The notes beneath the pieces are model-generated. The model was not told the origin of the DNA and did not search any database. It worked only from the letters and a program-made list of their open reading frames with translations. The position numbers and the translations under genes are program-made. A DNA stretch of 64,000 bases from Halorubrum sodomense (GTDB taxonomy: Archaea > Halobacteriota > Halobacteria > Halobacteriales > Haloferacaceae). Below are positions 52,341-61,227 of the stretch, piece after piece. The DNA is taken from NCBI RefSeq assembly GCF_900111935.1, contig NZ_FOYN01000004.1, positions 62,001-126,000 of the forward strand. Reading direction: 5' to 3'. How positions within the stretch are numbered: the first letter of the stretch is position 1; the number at the start of each line of letters is the position of its first letter.

Positions 52341-52972
52341 CACAGACGGTCAAGAGTGACGCAGAGATGGCGTTACGCATCCCACCGCCGGGAGGGCGTG
52401 AGAACCGGCGTCTCCAGTATCTCGTTAAGAATGGATATCTTAACCTCGAATCGACGCCAATAGACCTCGCTGAAATCCCGACTCCAGAGTTTGTACGGGC
52501 ACGACGTGCTGTCGCCCGGTCGACGACGCTTTCAGCCCTTCACGCGGACCTCAAGGCAGTCGCGACATGGTATCTCCGACAACAGGGTGCTACAGATATC
52601 ACCTACGAACAACGATACCCAGCTGAGTTCCGCGTCGCCGATGTAGTGTCTACCTCGACTGGACGGTACATCGAGGTCGGGCAAGTCGAGGACATCTCTA
52701 GAATCTACCAGAGCTTCGGTCTCGATATCACGCTTCGAGGGAGTAGCGTCTCTCAAGTAATGAACCGCTACCCGCCTGATGGAGAGGTCCAGCCAATCAG
52801 TGAGCTTATTTCCATTCCATTTCCCACGAGCGACCAGACGAGACGTGCGTGGGAGTTCGATGTGCTGTCGGTATACAGTTACACTCGTGGAGATTGTTCA
52901 CCGCCAGTCAACAACAGGAGGAACCGTTTCTGGAAGGCATCCAGAAGAGACGAGCAGAAAGCAGTTGATTAG
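52337..52972 (+). CDS. Unrecognised protein, possible PD-(D/E)XK-like fold
   Basis: 211 residues. The middle part 'HADLKAVATWYLRQQGATDITYEQRYPAEFRVADVVSTSTGRYIEVGQVED' has the helix-strand-D-strand-E arrangement of restriction-endonuclease-like folds, with D near 97 and E near 108, but the usual ExK Lys is Gly-Gln. It could be an inactive or altered nuclease. The last 25 residues are Arg-rich. It is co-translated with the small wHTH protein. Confidence 0.5.
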   Translation: MTQTVKSDAEMALRIPPPGGRENRRLQYLVKNGYLNLESTPIDLAEIPTPEFVRARRAVARSTTLSALHADLKAVATWYLRQQGATDITYEQRYPAEFRVADVVSTSTGRYIEVGQVEDISRIYQSFGLDITLRGSSVSQVMNRYPPDGEVQPISELISIPFPTSDQTRRAWEFDVLSVYSYTRGDCSPPVNNRRNRFWKASRRDEQKAVD

Positions 52973-53622
52973 CCACGGCGAACAGGACTCTGCTGGTCCG
53001 GAGGTACCGGGCCGTGGTGGGTATCCCAAAGGTCACGCGGCCGAGACGGCTAAGAAGTCGGCTAAGCAAGCATTGACCGGTACGTCTCTTAGTAACCCAC
53101 AATAGACCCAGAGACGCTCGCGGAGCATCTCGGCAAGAGTTTGCTGAACGCCGGGATGAAGAAGGCAAATAGACCGATTTTGACCCAGATAACAGGAGTA
53201 CGAGAAATATCGGTCAATCTCTGATATACGGCTAAGCATAAATCGACCGCTGCCCCCTACTATCCACTGTAGCTGTGTCGGCCCACGTGGCTATAGTTCA
53301 CCTAGTAAGAGAAGCCACGTCTTAGTGGCATACAGCTAAGAGAAACCCCACACAGTAGCAACCAGTCTGATACCCGAAATGCCAAATTCAAGCGTTACAA
53401 TCCTTGAGAGACGGATATTATGAGAGAGCGTTACCGGCCGAAGGTGAAAAATGTTGACTCTCTTCTTTGGCCGAGGAGTGTGACACGTCGAGAAGTGGTT
53501 ACGAACGAGTCAGATGAGGCGAGAGAGGACTCGAATCACGTGTGTGACGGAAATTGGCGTCGAAAAGGGAGAGGTTAGACGATAGCGTCCGCTCAACACC
53601 GGCGGCCCCCGAGAGGGGTAAG
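52973..53622. other. Gene-poor stretch with coding-like fragments
   Basis: Frames such as GYPKGHAAETAKKSAKQAL (plus, about 53016-53072) and, in another frame, DPETLAEHLGKSLLNAGMKK (plus, about 53106-53165) look like pieces of one frameshifted gene. A 52-residue ORF from ATG 53420 to TAG 53578 has no recognisable features. Short repeats of ATACxGCTAAG occur near 53226 and 53330. No intact gene is supported. Confidence 0.35.
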
Positions 53623-55305
53623 TCACTTTCGGAGGTAGATGTCGTCTCTTGAGATGACTCCGTCTCTGACGAGTTCAGGGAGGTCCTCGGGCAGATAGTC
53701 CATCCGGGAGATAGACACCCAGTGTTCCTCAGCGTCCCGGCGTTCGGCTGGAGTAACCACTTCAAGATTGGATGACTCGTCGTCGTCATCTTCGTTCGAC
53801 GCGTCACGTCTTTCGTGTCTGGCGAGAGCTCGATTGCGCACTTCATCCATAACCTTCCCGACGGTTCGTTTCGCGGGCAGGACGAGCTCCCGAAGCACGT
53901 TTCGTGATTCCTTGCACAACGCGACGTACATCTTGTGTGAGCGAACTCGCTTCACGAGATTCAGTTCCTCAAGTTTTCGGACATGGCGACGAACGGTTTC
54001 TTTTGCGAGTCCTGTGTGTTCAACAAGGGCGTCGTATGGAAGGCTGGAGGAACCGTACCGACTGGACGACGAGCGGAAGAGCAGTGTCGCGATGATGTCG
54101 TGAGGAGCCATCGTCTGCCGGTGGAACAGGTGCCCGATGGCAGTATCCCGTATCTGGTCAGACCGGTAGTAGCGGTCCAGACGCGTGAGGTACTCTGTCG
54201 GCAGGGGTGTAGTGACCAGTTCGTGGTCGTCCGGAGTGTAGTGGTCGTCTGTAACGAGGTCGGATGCCTCGACCCCACCCCACGCCAGATAGGCGTGGAG
54301 GATGGTGGTCGCCCGGCGGACGACGGTCTCGAACGCTGGTGCGGGGTACCAGCCGTGAATCTTGACCTCGGACTTCGGATGTGTGAGCGAGTGGCCGGAG
54401 GGGAGGCGAGAGGCCTCAAGATGCTCATAGACTTTGACCACGGCGTCCGAGATATCATCAGTGTATCGCGCTCCCTTGTGCTCAAATTGAATGGTCATGT
54501 CGAACCCGAGGAGACCGAAGTGAGGGCTCTGTAGCCGGTGAAGTAGTCTCTCACCCCGCTCCAGACTGAGGTGCTCTTTACAGTCTTCTTCAGACCAAAC
54601 AAGTAGCCCGGCCGTCTGGTGGATTGTGTCGCTGACCCCGAGGAGCGTCTTGTTATGATGTCTGTGGTACGTCTCAACGCCACCCACGCGAAGGGTCGTG
54701 TATTCGGTTTTTGCGTAAAGTTCTGCGAGTTGGTGGCTGTCGACGAGCGCACCGAGCAACTCGAACGCGCGTCGCCAGATGAGTTCAGGATTGGCCGCGT
54801 ACGTCGACACTATCCGAAGTCGGGTGCCTGCTATGTGGGTTGAACCGTCCCATCCCTTTGCCCACGTGAACGCGTTCCCGTCCGGGTAGACGAGCTCCGA
54901 GCTCCGACGTTCGAGTACGACGCTCACCCGAACCGGATGAGTAGTCTTTCTCCCGGATTCAATCGAGCTGTAGCAGCCGATGTGGAGCTTTTGTGACGAG
55001 TTGTACCCAGCTCCGGTTAGATACCCGCACTGGGAGTTAGACGCGAAGAGCCCAACCTCTACGGGCTGGCTGCTCGTCCAACTGAACGACTGTCGGCTGA
55101 TTCGGTGCGGTGTGTCCTTGTCGGCTGTGACTCCCCGTTGTCTGTCCAACCGTTCCAGAGACTGCGAGACAGTGTCGAATAGGTCGTTGTTGTCGTCGAG
55201 CTGGCCCTGCATCTCGATTCGGTGTAGGGCAGGGGCCGGATATTCGGCAATATCCGTATTCGAGACGGCGATACCTCTATCTACGTTGCTTTCGTTCGTT
55301 CTCAT
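53623..55305 (-). CDS. Large wHTH-containing haloarchaeal mobile-element protein (DUF7845-like)
   Basis: 560 residues. The first 330 residues are an unrecognised mixed alpha/beta domain with many His and Tyr residues ('YHRHHNKTLLGVSDTIHQTAGLLVW'). Near 420-465 'YDALVEHTGLAKETVRRHVRKLEELNLVKRVRSHKMYVAL' is a clear winged helix. An acidic tail follows. The type is known to me from haloarchaeal plasmids and proviruses, perhaps in replication or regulation; the family name is from memory. It stands alone with a long upstream gap. Confidence 0.55.
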   Translation of the reverse strand: MRTNESNVDRGIAVSNTDIAEYPAPALHRIEMQGQLDDNNDLFDTVSQSLERLDRQRGVTADKDTPHRISRQSFSWTSSQPVEVGLFASNSQCGYLTGAGYNSSQKLHIGCYSSIESGRKTTHPVRVSVVLERRSSELVYPDGNAFTWAKGWDGSTHIAGTRLRIVSTYAANPELIWRRAFELLGALVDSHQLAELYAKTEYTTLRVGGVETYHRHHNKTLLGVSDTIHQTAGLLVWSEEDCKEHLSLERGERLLHRLQSPHFGLLGFDMTIQFEHKGARYTDDISDAVVKVYEHLEASRLPSGHSLTHPKSEVKIHGWYPAPAFETVVRRATTILHAYLAWGGVEASDLVTDDHYTPDDHELVTTPLPTEYLTRLDRYYRSDQIRDTAIGHLFHRQTMAPHDIIATLLFRSSSSRYGSSSLPYDALVEHTGLAKETVRRHVRKLEELNLVKRVRSHKMYVALCKESRNVLRELVLPAKRTVGKVMDEVRNRALARHERRDASNEDDDDESSNLEVVTPAERRDAEEHWVSISRMDYLPEDLPELVRDGVISRDDIYLRK

Positions 55306-55482
55306 TGTTGTTGCCTATGCCAAGTGGTTGCGGCCTCGCAACCGCGACGGCGCAGTTCCTGACATACCGCTAGAGAAGCAGGTTCCGACTAAATACATAG
55401 TGTCAGCACGACCGAGAGCGAAAGCCAACATATGCGCCATAAGTGGTCTGAAACACCAGTTTGTTGGAGATTGCCGTTTAGC

Positions 55483-55893
55483 TCAGTTTGCGGCCTCTAG
55501 CTCATCTATCCGCTGTGAGAGCTGTTGTAGTTCCTGAAGCCGTGGGTAGAGGACTTCAGACACGTACTGTTGTGTCGTCTGAACATCCTCAGCCAATTCT
55601 GTGACATCGACAGATGCTCGACGACTATACTTGGCCTCTCCTGACAGTACACCTCGCTGGATATCGTCTACGGCAGCCTGTGTGAGGACTGCGACCTTCA
55701 TTGCTACCCCGTTAGAGGTGAGGCCTTCTACCCTGTCCACGTCAATGTAGCCATCAGCCTCAAGCTTCTCAAACTGGTGCTGACGCTGTCCTTCAGTGAG
55801 GTCGGTTCGGTGCCGGATATCTCGCATCGTTGCTGTTCCTCCAGCCTCATGTATTGCGGACAGAAACGCGCGTGATTCGGTAGTCCAGTACAT
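55483..55893 (-). CDS. wHTH protein with C-terminal coiled coil
   Basis: 136 residues. 'FLSAIHEAGGTATMRDIRHRTDLTEGQRQHQFEKLEADGYIDVDRV' is a MarR-like winged helix (residues 9-55). The C-terminal 50 residues 'LAEDVQTTQQYVSEVLYPRLQELQQLSQRIDELEAAN' form a coiled coil for dimerisation. This pattern is frequent in haloarchaeal viruses and plasmids. It lies upstream of the wHTH protein at 53623-55305 on the same strand with a 177-nt gap. Confidence 0.65.
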   Translation of the reverse strand: MYWTTESRAFLSAIHEAGGTATMRDIRHRTDLTEGQRQHQFEKLEADGYIDVDRVEGLTSNGVAMKVAVLTQAAVDDIQRGVLSGEAKYSRRASVDVTELAEDVQTTQQYVSEVLYPRLQELQQLSQRIDELEAAN

Positions 55894-56326
55894 ACTGAAG
55901 AGGCGTCAGCAGAGTGTATTGGCGTACTGGTGACTGACCTTCAAGAAGTGCCTATGCCACCCTGTCCGAGACTGCGAGAGCGAGGGTTCAACCGAGCCTA
56001 CGAGAGCCTCCAGAATGCGTAACGACCCTTGTCTATGAGACCCCTGTTCGATACTGTGAGTAAATCAAAAACCGAACCGGAGCCCGATTGCTTGTCCGAT
56101 GTGAACTATTCGGTTCCGGAGAATGAGTATTCAATGAAAATAGGTGACGCAACTAGTCGGATTGAATAGCGGGTTATCCGAGTCCCGGCGAAGTTGGGAA
56201 ATTCGCTCAGTGAGAGGGCACGAGGGCGGCACTTGATACCCTCAAATTAAGAGGTCGACACACGTACCCTCTCTCGGAGAGGGTTGAGTAAAATGGACAA
56301 GTACCGAGGTGGCCTTAGGCTCCAAC
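55894..56326. other. Non-coding gap with one strong hairpin
   Basis: No gene is supported. ACCCTCTCTCGGAGAGGGT at 56266-56284 forms a perfect 7-bp stem and may be a transcription terminator for the minus-strand zinc genes or an RNA element. Confidence 0.35.
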
Positions 56327-56449
56327 TTACGGTAATCTAAGTCTGTCTGGGACACACTCGTCGCAGTAGCAGTAGTCAGTCCCGTCAGGGCTGTGTAGAT
56401 GGGTGAATGGCGGGCTCTCGGCACCACATACGTCACAGGAGTCACTCAT
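56327..56449 (-). CDS. 40-residue zinc-ribbon mini-protein
   Basis: ATG 56449 to TAA 56327-56329. It begins 'MSDSCDVCGAESPPF' and continues 'DYCYCDECVPDRL', giving C-x2-C and C-x-C-x2-C sets sufficient for one zinc. It overlaps the end of the upstream gene by eight nt and its spacing is like one half of that protein. So the three zinc units may derive from one ancestral repeat. Confidence 0.5.
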   Translation of the reverse strand: MSDSCDVCGAESPPFTHLHSPDGTDYCYCDECVPDRLRLP

Positions 56450-56777
56450 CGTCCACTATCTCCCGAGGAGCGTGGTCGGCACAGTATGCGAGGTTCCCCG
56501 TGTCCATTGCGAATCCCGACGAGTCCGGATACATACTGTATTCCACCTCATATGCAGGTTCATTCATAAAAACGCGATTACACTGGGCACAGTTGTCAAG
56601 ATAGTGTGACGTGTCACTACTCATCTCTTCCGGCACGTGGTCAGCACAATACGTGATGTGTCCGGACTCTAGTGATTCACCGGTTGACTCCGAGCGAACA
56701 GTAAATTCAACATCGTAACTGGCGACGTGCGTAAGTTCGCGGTTACACCGAGTACAGCTGTATGGACTGTCCGACAT
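56442..56777 (-). CDS. Tandem-repeat zinc-binding protein
   Basis: 111 residues consisting of two copies of a 48-residue unit: CxxC-N-R followed by a beta stretch (SYDVEFTVRSES / AYEVEYSMYPDS), then 'G-x-I/L-x-YCADH-(V/A)-P-(E/R)-E'. Each unit supplies two Cys, one Cys and one His for a zinc. The units are about 40 percent alike by eye, so this is an old internal duplication. Function unknown; the neighbouring mini-protein has a related pattern. Confidence 0.65.
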   Translation of the reverse strand: MSDSPYSCTRCNRELTHVASYDVEFTVRSESTGESLESGHITYCADHVPEEMSSDTSHYLDNCAQCNRVFMNEPAYEVEYSMYPDSSGFAMDTGNLAYCADHAPREIVDDE

Positions 56778-57164
56778 ACCTGCCTATATTGCTGATTGTG
56801 ACTTAGACGTGAGCTATCTACGGTGAAAGTGGAGTATTGTGGCTCTACTATACAGGTTATTCTTTTCTCCTCACCTTGGACTTAAGCCCTGTGAGCCGCT
56901 CTTCAACTCGCTCAATTCACTCTGAGGGGGAGTCTATTCACCGAGGGCAGGGTGAGCCGTTCGTCTTCATTCTTACCCGTAAGGTAGAGTTCCTGACTTC
57001 CTCCGTCCTTGTAGACTGGGTCAAGGCTTGAGTATGAACGAATGACTGGTTGTACTGTGAGGTCTCCGGCTATGTAGGAATTCATTCTAGCTAACATAGT
57101 GTCTAGAATGGGAATATTTCGTTACACAAAACCTTGGATAACTGTTATGTGATGGTGCTACAAA
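56778..57164. other. Gap with an inverted repeat before the 57165 gene
   Basis: CATTCTAG-N12-CTAGAATG at 57083-57110 lies 55-82 nt upstream of ATG 57165 and may be an operator. A minus-strand frame at 56912-57097 (61 residues) has protein-like composition but no known features and starts inside the repeat; it is not accepted as a gene. Confidence 0.35.
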
Positions 57165-58769
57165 ATGGCCACTATGCCTGCAAAGATTTTCATAAAAAGA
57201 GCAGATGACTCAGATTCGATTGAAAGTGGTGAGATTGATGGCCATGGCCGCGTTGTATCTGAATTGGACGACCGATATGAATCGGGACCGTCACTCTCTG
57301 AGACTGATATGCAGAGTCTGGTTCGAGAGAAGATTCAGAGTCTAATTGAGGACGATACTGTAACTGAAGATAGCGTCGATGCACTTCTAGAGTCATTTCG
57401 CGAAGCATTACATAAGTGGCAACGTGAACCTGAGAAGGTCGTCTTGTTGTTAAAATATAATGACTACGTAGTGATATCACATGGGCACACTGAAGATGGA
57501 AGCTACTCTACTGGCGACAATTATGAGGTTGGTGAAAGAATCCTTGATACTGATAATATAATCTCCTCAGCTAAAGTGACCCAGACAGCAGGCGATGAAT
57601 TCCAGTTAGAGTACCATTCTCGTTCAAAATCAGACTACTTTCGGCGGTATATCGGTTTGTCCGATGCTACTACTGAAGAAGTTTCAGTATATGTTACATT
57701 TGATTATAATGGAGAGGGAATAAACACGTATATTAATATTAATGAATCTGAGTTCATTGAAAACGACAATATAGAGATATCACCAGAAGAGCGTACAATT
57801 ACTCTCTACGGTGATGAGCATCCCCTACAAAAGGTAAGCTGGAACGGTAGTACATACACTGGCTCTCAGTCGCATCGATTACAAGCGTTTCTTTCAGACC
57901 TTGATAGGAAACAGAACAACCTCCACACCCACGATGAAAAGCTGACCAATATTGACTCCAATATTGAGAAAGCAGGCGATGAAGAAGTTATAGAAGCTAT
58001 TGACCATGTCCAAGTCGGTGATTCAAGATATAGTAAAGTTGGCACTGAAGGTGATATCATACCTATCTATGCGACCGAAAAATACGACTATCTCACGCCT
58101 GAGTTTTTGAACAGAATAATTGAACGAATTGTTGATGGCTCCACACTGCGTCTGTACGCACCGGCTGCGGGCTACTCACGCACTCCGTTAACAATCCCAA
58201 CTAGTGGAGAAGACTATCGAATAGAGTTCAAATCAATTGACCAAGAAGATGTTGATACTCCGACTAAAAAAGTCCTTGATTCTGTGTACGAAGATATTGA
58301 TGAGAATATACGTGACGACATGATGGCAAAAATGCTCACACGAGTTCTGTTTGAGCTAATTGACATTTCTTCTGACACGAACACAGAATATCTAAAGAAA
58401 GCATGCCAGTCATTCACGATAACGCAGAGTAGGTCAGTTGAGCATGAGAGTGACGTTATTGAATACAAACAAGAACTCGCTGACGACCTTGAAGAGCAAA
58501 TAATTAGCGAGAGCGACACTGAGGGGCTCAAAATCATTGTCTGGGGTATAACCGAGGATAGAAAGTATCAAATATCGCCATTAGACAGCACCCCTGATTC
58601 CGACACTTGTAGGCAGCTTGAACAACGGTGTGAAGAGCGTACATCGCTAGAAAATGTGAAAATCCATGAAATAAATATTGACGATGATGACACCTCTGGT
58701 AAAATTATGCTTGGACTCATGCTTGGAAATTCAAGCACCTCTGAGGCGGTAGCACAAATATTTGGCTAA
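57165..58769 (+). CDS. Large low-G+C island protein, unrecognised
   Basis: 534 residues from ATG 57165; ATG 57174 is also possible. G+C is much lower than in the core. 'SEDD'-rich N-terminus, then a mixed alpha/beta region with 'KVVLLLKYNDYVVISHGHTE' and 'EVSVYVTFDYNGEGINTYININ' of beta character. Near 430 'ESDVIEYKQELADDLEEQIISESDTEGLKIIVWGITED' weakly resembles an AlbA_2/Schlafen-type segment (ExxxEYK). This resemblance is not enough for a call. It is probably recently acquired and stands alone, as single-gene defence proteins often do. Confidence 0.6.
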   Translation: MATMPAKIFIKRADDSDSIESGEIDGHGRVVSELDDRYESGPSLSETDMQSLVREKIQSLIEDDTVTEDSVDALLESFREALHKWQREPEKVVLLLKYNDYVVISHGHTEDGSYSTGDNYEVGERILDTDNIISSAKVTQTAGDEFQLEYHSRSKSDYFRRYIGLSDATTEEVSVYVTFDYNGEGINTYININESEFIENDNIEISPEERTITLYGDEHPLQKVSWNGSTYTGSQSHRLQAFLSDLDRKQNNLHTHDEKLTNIDSNIEKAGDEEVIEAIDHVQVGDSRYSKVGTEGDIIPIYATEKYDYLTPEFLNRIIERIVDGSTLRLYAPAAGYSRTPLTIPTSGEDYRIEFKSIDQEDVDTPTKKVLDSVYEDIDENIRDDMMAKMLTRVLFELIDISSDTNTEYLKKACQSFTITQSRSVEHESDVIEYKQELADDLEEQIISESDTEGLKIIVWGITEDRKYQISPLDSTPDSDTCRQLEQRCEERTSLENVKIHEINIDDDDTSGKIMLGLMLGNSSTSEAVAQIFG

Positions 58770-59259
58770 TGGTTTTGTCATCTGTAATTGACAAATAGGG
58801 GAGAGCTGGTAGTACAATCATGTACCATCATCTGTATTGTCGACACCGATAACGTCTATTTCGAGTTGATTGTCTTGTTCTTGTGAACGCTGATTATATG
58901 TTACTAACTCACACTCTTCAACCAATCTGAGGTACGACCCTACGAGAAGTACACCTGATTCGGGCTGTTCAGTCATGCTGTATCGCCAATATCATTTGAA
59001 CTACAAATAGGCAGTGTCTGTCTCAGCTTTTCGTTGTTGGCCGGTAGACGGTGTAGGTGTAGATACGCTGATATAATTGGCACTTGTAGGCTTACTCTGA
59101 GTAAGATTCATTCACATCTAACCGCACCTGCTTTTGGGTTACTTGCTCAGAACTAATGTTTCTGGGATATTGAATCAGACAAACCAACTACGAGGGTATT
59201 GAGGAACTCTACCGCAACAACATCTACCGATTAGGGATTTGATATGCTATCAATCTCGC
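58770..59259. other. Gap with a truncated gene and a palindrome
   Basis: Apart from the fragment at 58818-58976, the stretch contains a perfect palindrome CTTACTC-T-GAGTAAG (59091-59105). A short coding-like frame ending 'GIEELYRNNIYRLGI' lies near 59187-59241 on the plus strand and may be a remnant. No intact gene is seen. Confidence 0.35.
58818..58976 (-). pseudogene. N-terminal fragment of a nuclease-like gene
   Basis: ATG 58976 to TGA 58818-58820, 52 residues. The text 'GVLLVGSYLRLVEECELVTYNQRS' followed by 'QLEIDVIGVD' looks like the start of a PD-(D/E)XK nuclease (E-I-D-V-x-G strand). It stops shortly after the first catalytic strand. The rest of the gene is absent, so this is probably a truncation. 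Confidence 0.4.
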
Positions 59260-60024
59260 TTACTTCGAATCGTCTTTGACCGCTTCGTTAAGTTCTTTCT
59301 CCGTATTCTGGCTTATTTTATCTGCTTGTTCAGGAGTGATAGTGACTGGATACCCTGCTTCGACTAATTTCTCTACAATCTCCGGAGGGGTAGTATCTGG
59401 GAGAGTTATCATTTCCCCATTCGGTAATTCGATTTTCGGTGGTTCAACTTCTTCCTCCTCACTCGGCCCACTCTTCAGTTGGAACTTCCAATAGGCATGA
59501 AGTAATATCGCTGATTGTACTATCTTGTCGATATTCTCGACCGCGATTTCGAATAGGGCGAGTCCGGCGGCAGATTTCTGAATCTCGAATCGGGATTCAA
59601 TTTCCTCTGCCTCAATCATCTTGTAGACGAATTGGCTCCATGACCCGTCTACTGAAAGTGAGAGCGTTTCGTCTACAGATTGCCAGTCCTCTTCAGATGT
59701 ATTGAGATAGTCTTGTGCTGTTATACTCAGCCCTCCAAATTCGCCGTCGTTAAGGTCTTCTGCTATATCTTCATTTCCGCCGTAGACACCAGCGATACCA
59801 CTCAAAGCAGCGAAATTCCCATAGCTAATCACCTCCGCGGTCACCCACTCTCCAACTAGTTTATCGGAATCGTGGTGTAGGGTGAGCGGAATACCCTCTG
59901 ACCTAATTTTCTCTGCCCACCTCTCAAGTTCTTCTTCAGGAATTTGATGACCGTGACGGTCCATACCCGTTGTAGAAATAATGCCCGGAATATACTCAGC
60001 AAACTCCTTTTCGTCCATTTTCAT
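59260..60024 (-). CDS. Phage prohead-protease-like protein
   Basis: 254 residues. 'YIPGIISTTGMDRHGHQIPEEELERWAEKIRSEGIPLTLHHDSDKLVGEWVTAEVI' is laid out like S78/XkdF-type capsid proteases, where a His after the second helix (LHHD, near 49) and a Ser (GGLSI, near 98) are catalytic. The second half contains a hydrophobic helix near 165-185 and an acidic tail. No capsid or portal genes are adjacent. It is either a provirus remnant or a protein reused in the island. ATG 60018 is an alternative start. Confidence 0.5.
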   Translation of the reverse strand: MKMDEKEFAEYIPGIISTTGMDRHGHQIPEEELERWAEKIRSEGIPLTLHHDSDKLVGEWVTAEVISYGNFAALSGIAGVYGGNEDIAEDLNDGEFGGLSITAQDYLNTSEEDWQSVDETLSLSVDGSWSQFVYKMIEAEEIESRFEIQKSAAGLALFEIAVENIDKIVQSAILLHAYWKFQLKSGPSEEEEVEPPKIELPNGEMITLPDTTPPEIVEKLVEAGYPVTITPEQADKISQNTEKELNEAVKDDSK

Positions 60025-60113
60025 CCGTGTTCATATGGAACGTCATTAAGCCTACCTGTCCAATTAGAGTGCTACGGTTGGAGTATCTACTAGTCGATTC
60101 TGACTTCTGGCAT

Positions 60114-60773
60114 TTAATGGTCTCCTCCTTCGGTCTCATCGTTCTGTTGAGGTTCAATGAAATCCGATGAGGCAAGTTTCATCATCGCCTCATCAGCCTC
60201 CTTGTAGTCATCAGTTACTACGTGGACGCGGTAGAGGTCATCCCACAGTTCGTTTACCGAGTCGACGACCGGCACAGCCTCCCCTACCCGTGGTCCCTCG
60301 TACATAGTACCAAACTCGGTTTCCTCAACAGTCTCATTCATCCGAATGTGGCACTTTTCAGCCTGAATGAGAAGTACAATTTCAGTCTTTATTCCGGCAT
60401 ATGGGACAAGATTTCGGTAAAGCAAATATCGGCCTTTCGCGCCGAATGATTTCACCCGTCGCTTTAGCCTCTGATAGGTTTCCTCTGGGTCAGCGAGGAT
60501 GTAGGGGTCCGTTCTGTCCCCGAATTCTAGCCACCAATAGTTCTCATAGATTTCTATGCCCTTGACAGATAGTCTTACATCTGTCAATTCGGGTGTTAGC
60601 CGTCCGGGCGCATATGGTAGGTCAACAGAGTGGTTTATCCAAAATTGGGTTTCCATCTCTCTCATTACCTTTTCCCGTGTTATTCGTGTTCGCAACGTGA
60701 GCGTCCACCATCCACCAATAAGTAGCGTTGTGAATACCGCGAGAACCTGTAATTGCGAATAACCGAATATCAT
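60114..60773 (-). CDS. Membrane-anchored protein of unknown function
   Basis: 219 residues with one N-terminal membrane segment (about residues 7-27, 'LQVLAVFTTLLIGGWWTL') and a soluble alpha/beta domain. That domain contains 'VRLSVKGIEIYENYWWLEFGDRTDPYILADPEETYQRLKRR'. No family was recognised. It follows the PD-(D/E)XK-like gene by 19 nt on the same strand, so the two are probably one operon. A membrane effector role is possible but unsupported. Confidence 0.55.
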   Translation of the reverse strand: MIFGYSQLQVLAVFTTLLIGGWWTLTLRTRITREKVMREMETQFWINHSVDLPYAPGRLTPELTDVRLSVKGIEIYENYWWLEFGDRTDPYILADPEETYQRLKRRVKSFGAKGRYLLYRNLVPYAGIKTEIVLLIQAEKCHIRMNETVEETEFGTMYEGPRVGEAVPVVDSVNELWDDLYRVHVVTDDYKEADEAMMKLASSDFIEPQQNDETEGGDH

Positions 60774-60792
60774 ACTGAGTGATAAATTTGCG

Positions 60793-61227
60793 TCACCGCA
60801 TTAGTCGTTCGACTGCCTCAGAAAATCGATATTTACTGATGTGGTTTGCCCTCTGTCGATTTTCGTCAGAACCCATCTCGTCTAAATCCGTGTAGGTCAC
60901 GCGCTGCCGCTTTCCACTCGCCTCAGCAACCGGAATAAAAAATGTAGACACCTCATCCTCTGAATAGCCCGCGAACAAGTCGACATACTTCCTGTCATAA
61001 CGGCCGGCCTCCGCTTGAATGTAATACCGGTTCCCGTCCTCGTTCTTTGCTGTTTTAACCTGAATCCTGTATAACTCACTGTCCTTGTCGACGATGAGGT
61101 CATATTGGTGATTGTGGCCAAACGGGAAGGACACACCGTATCCTTTCATCATCAGCTCTGAGGCAACGGCTAGTTCAGATTTCTCCCCTTGACGTGGCCT
61201 ATTTTTCATAACATCAGTCTTTGCCAT
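60793..61227 (-). CDS. PD-(D/E)XK endonuclease-like protein
   Basis: 144 residues. 'RQGEKSELAVASELMMKGYGVSFPFGHNHQYDLIVDKDSELYRIQVKTAK' has the complete core: Glu in the first helix (near 15), the Asp of 'YDLIV' (near 43) and the Q-V-K of 'RIQVKTA' (near 56). This matches the PDDEXK_5 group, which includes homing-type endonucleases and Holliday-junction-like nucleases. A TATA-like TTTATGA is just upstream. It probably cleaves DNA; its partner is the membrane-anchored protein gene downstream. Confidence 0.75.
   Translation of the reverse strand: MAKTDVMKNRPRQGEKSELAVASELMMKGYGVSFPFGHNHQYDLIVDKDSELYRIQVKTAKNEDGNRYYIQAEAGRYDRKYVDLFAGYSEDEVSTFFIPVAEASGKRQRVTYTDLDEMGSDENRQRANHISKYRFSEAVERLMR

Noticed and set aside
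53420-53578. 52-residue plus-strand ORF
   Set aside because: No recognisable feature and in a degenerate stretch; mentioned only within the gap entry.
56912-57097. 61-residue minus-strand ORF before the 57165 gene
   Set aside because: Protein-like in part, but no motif, no promoter, and its start lies inside an inverted repeat; too weak to call.
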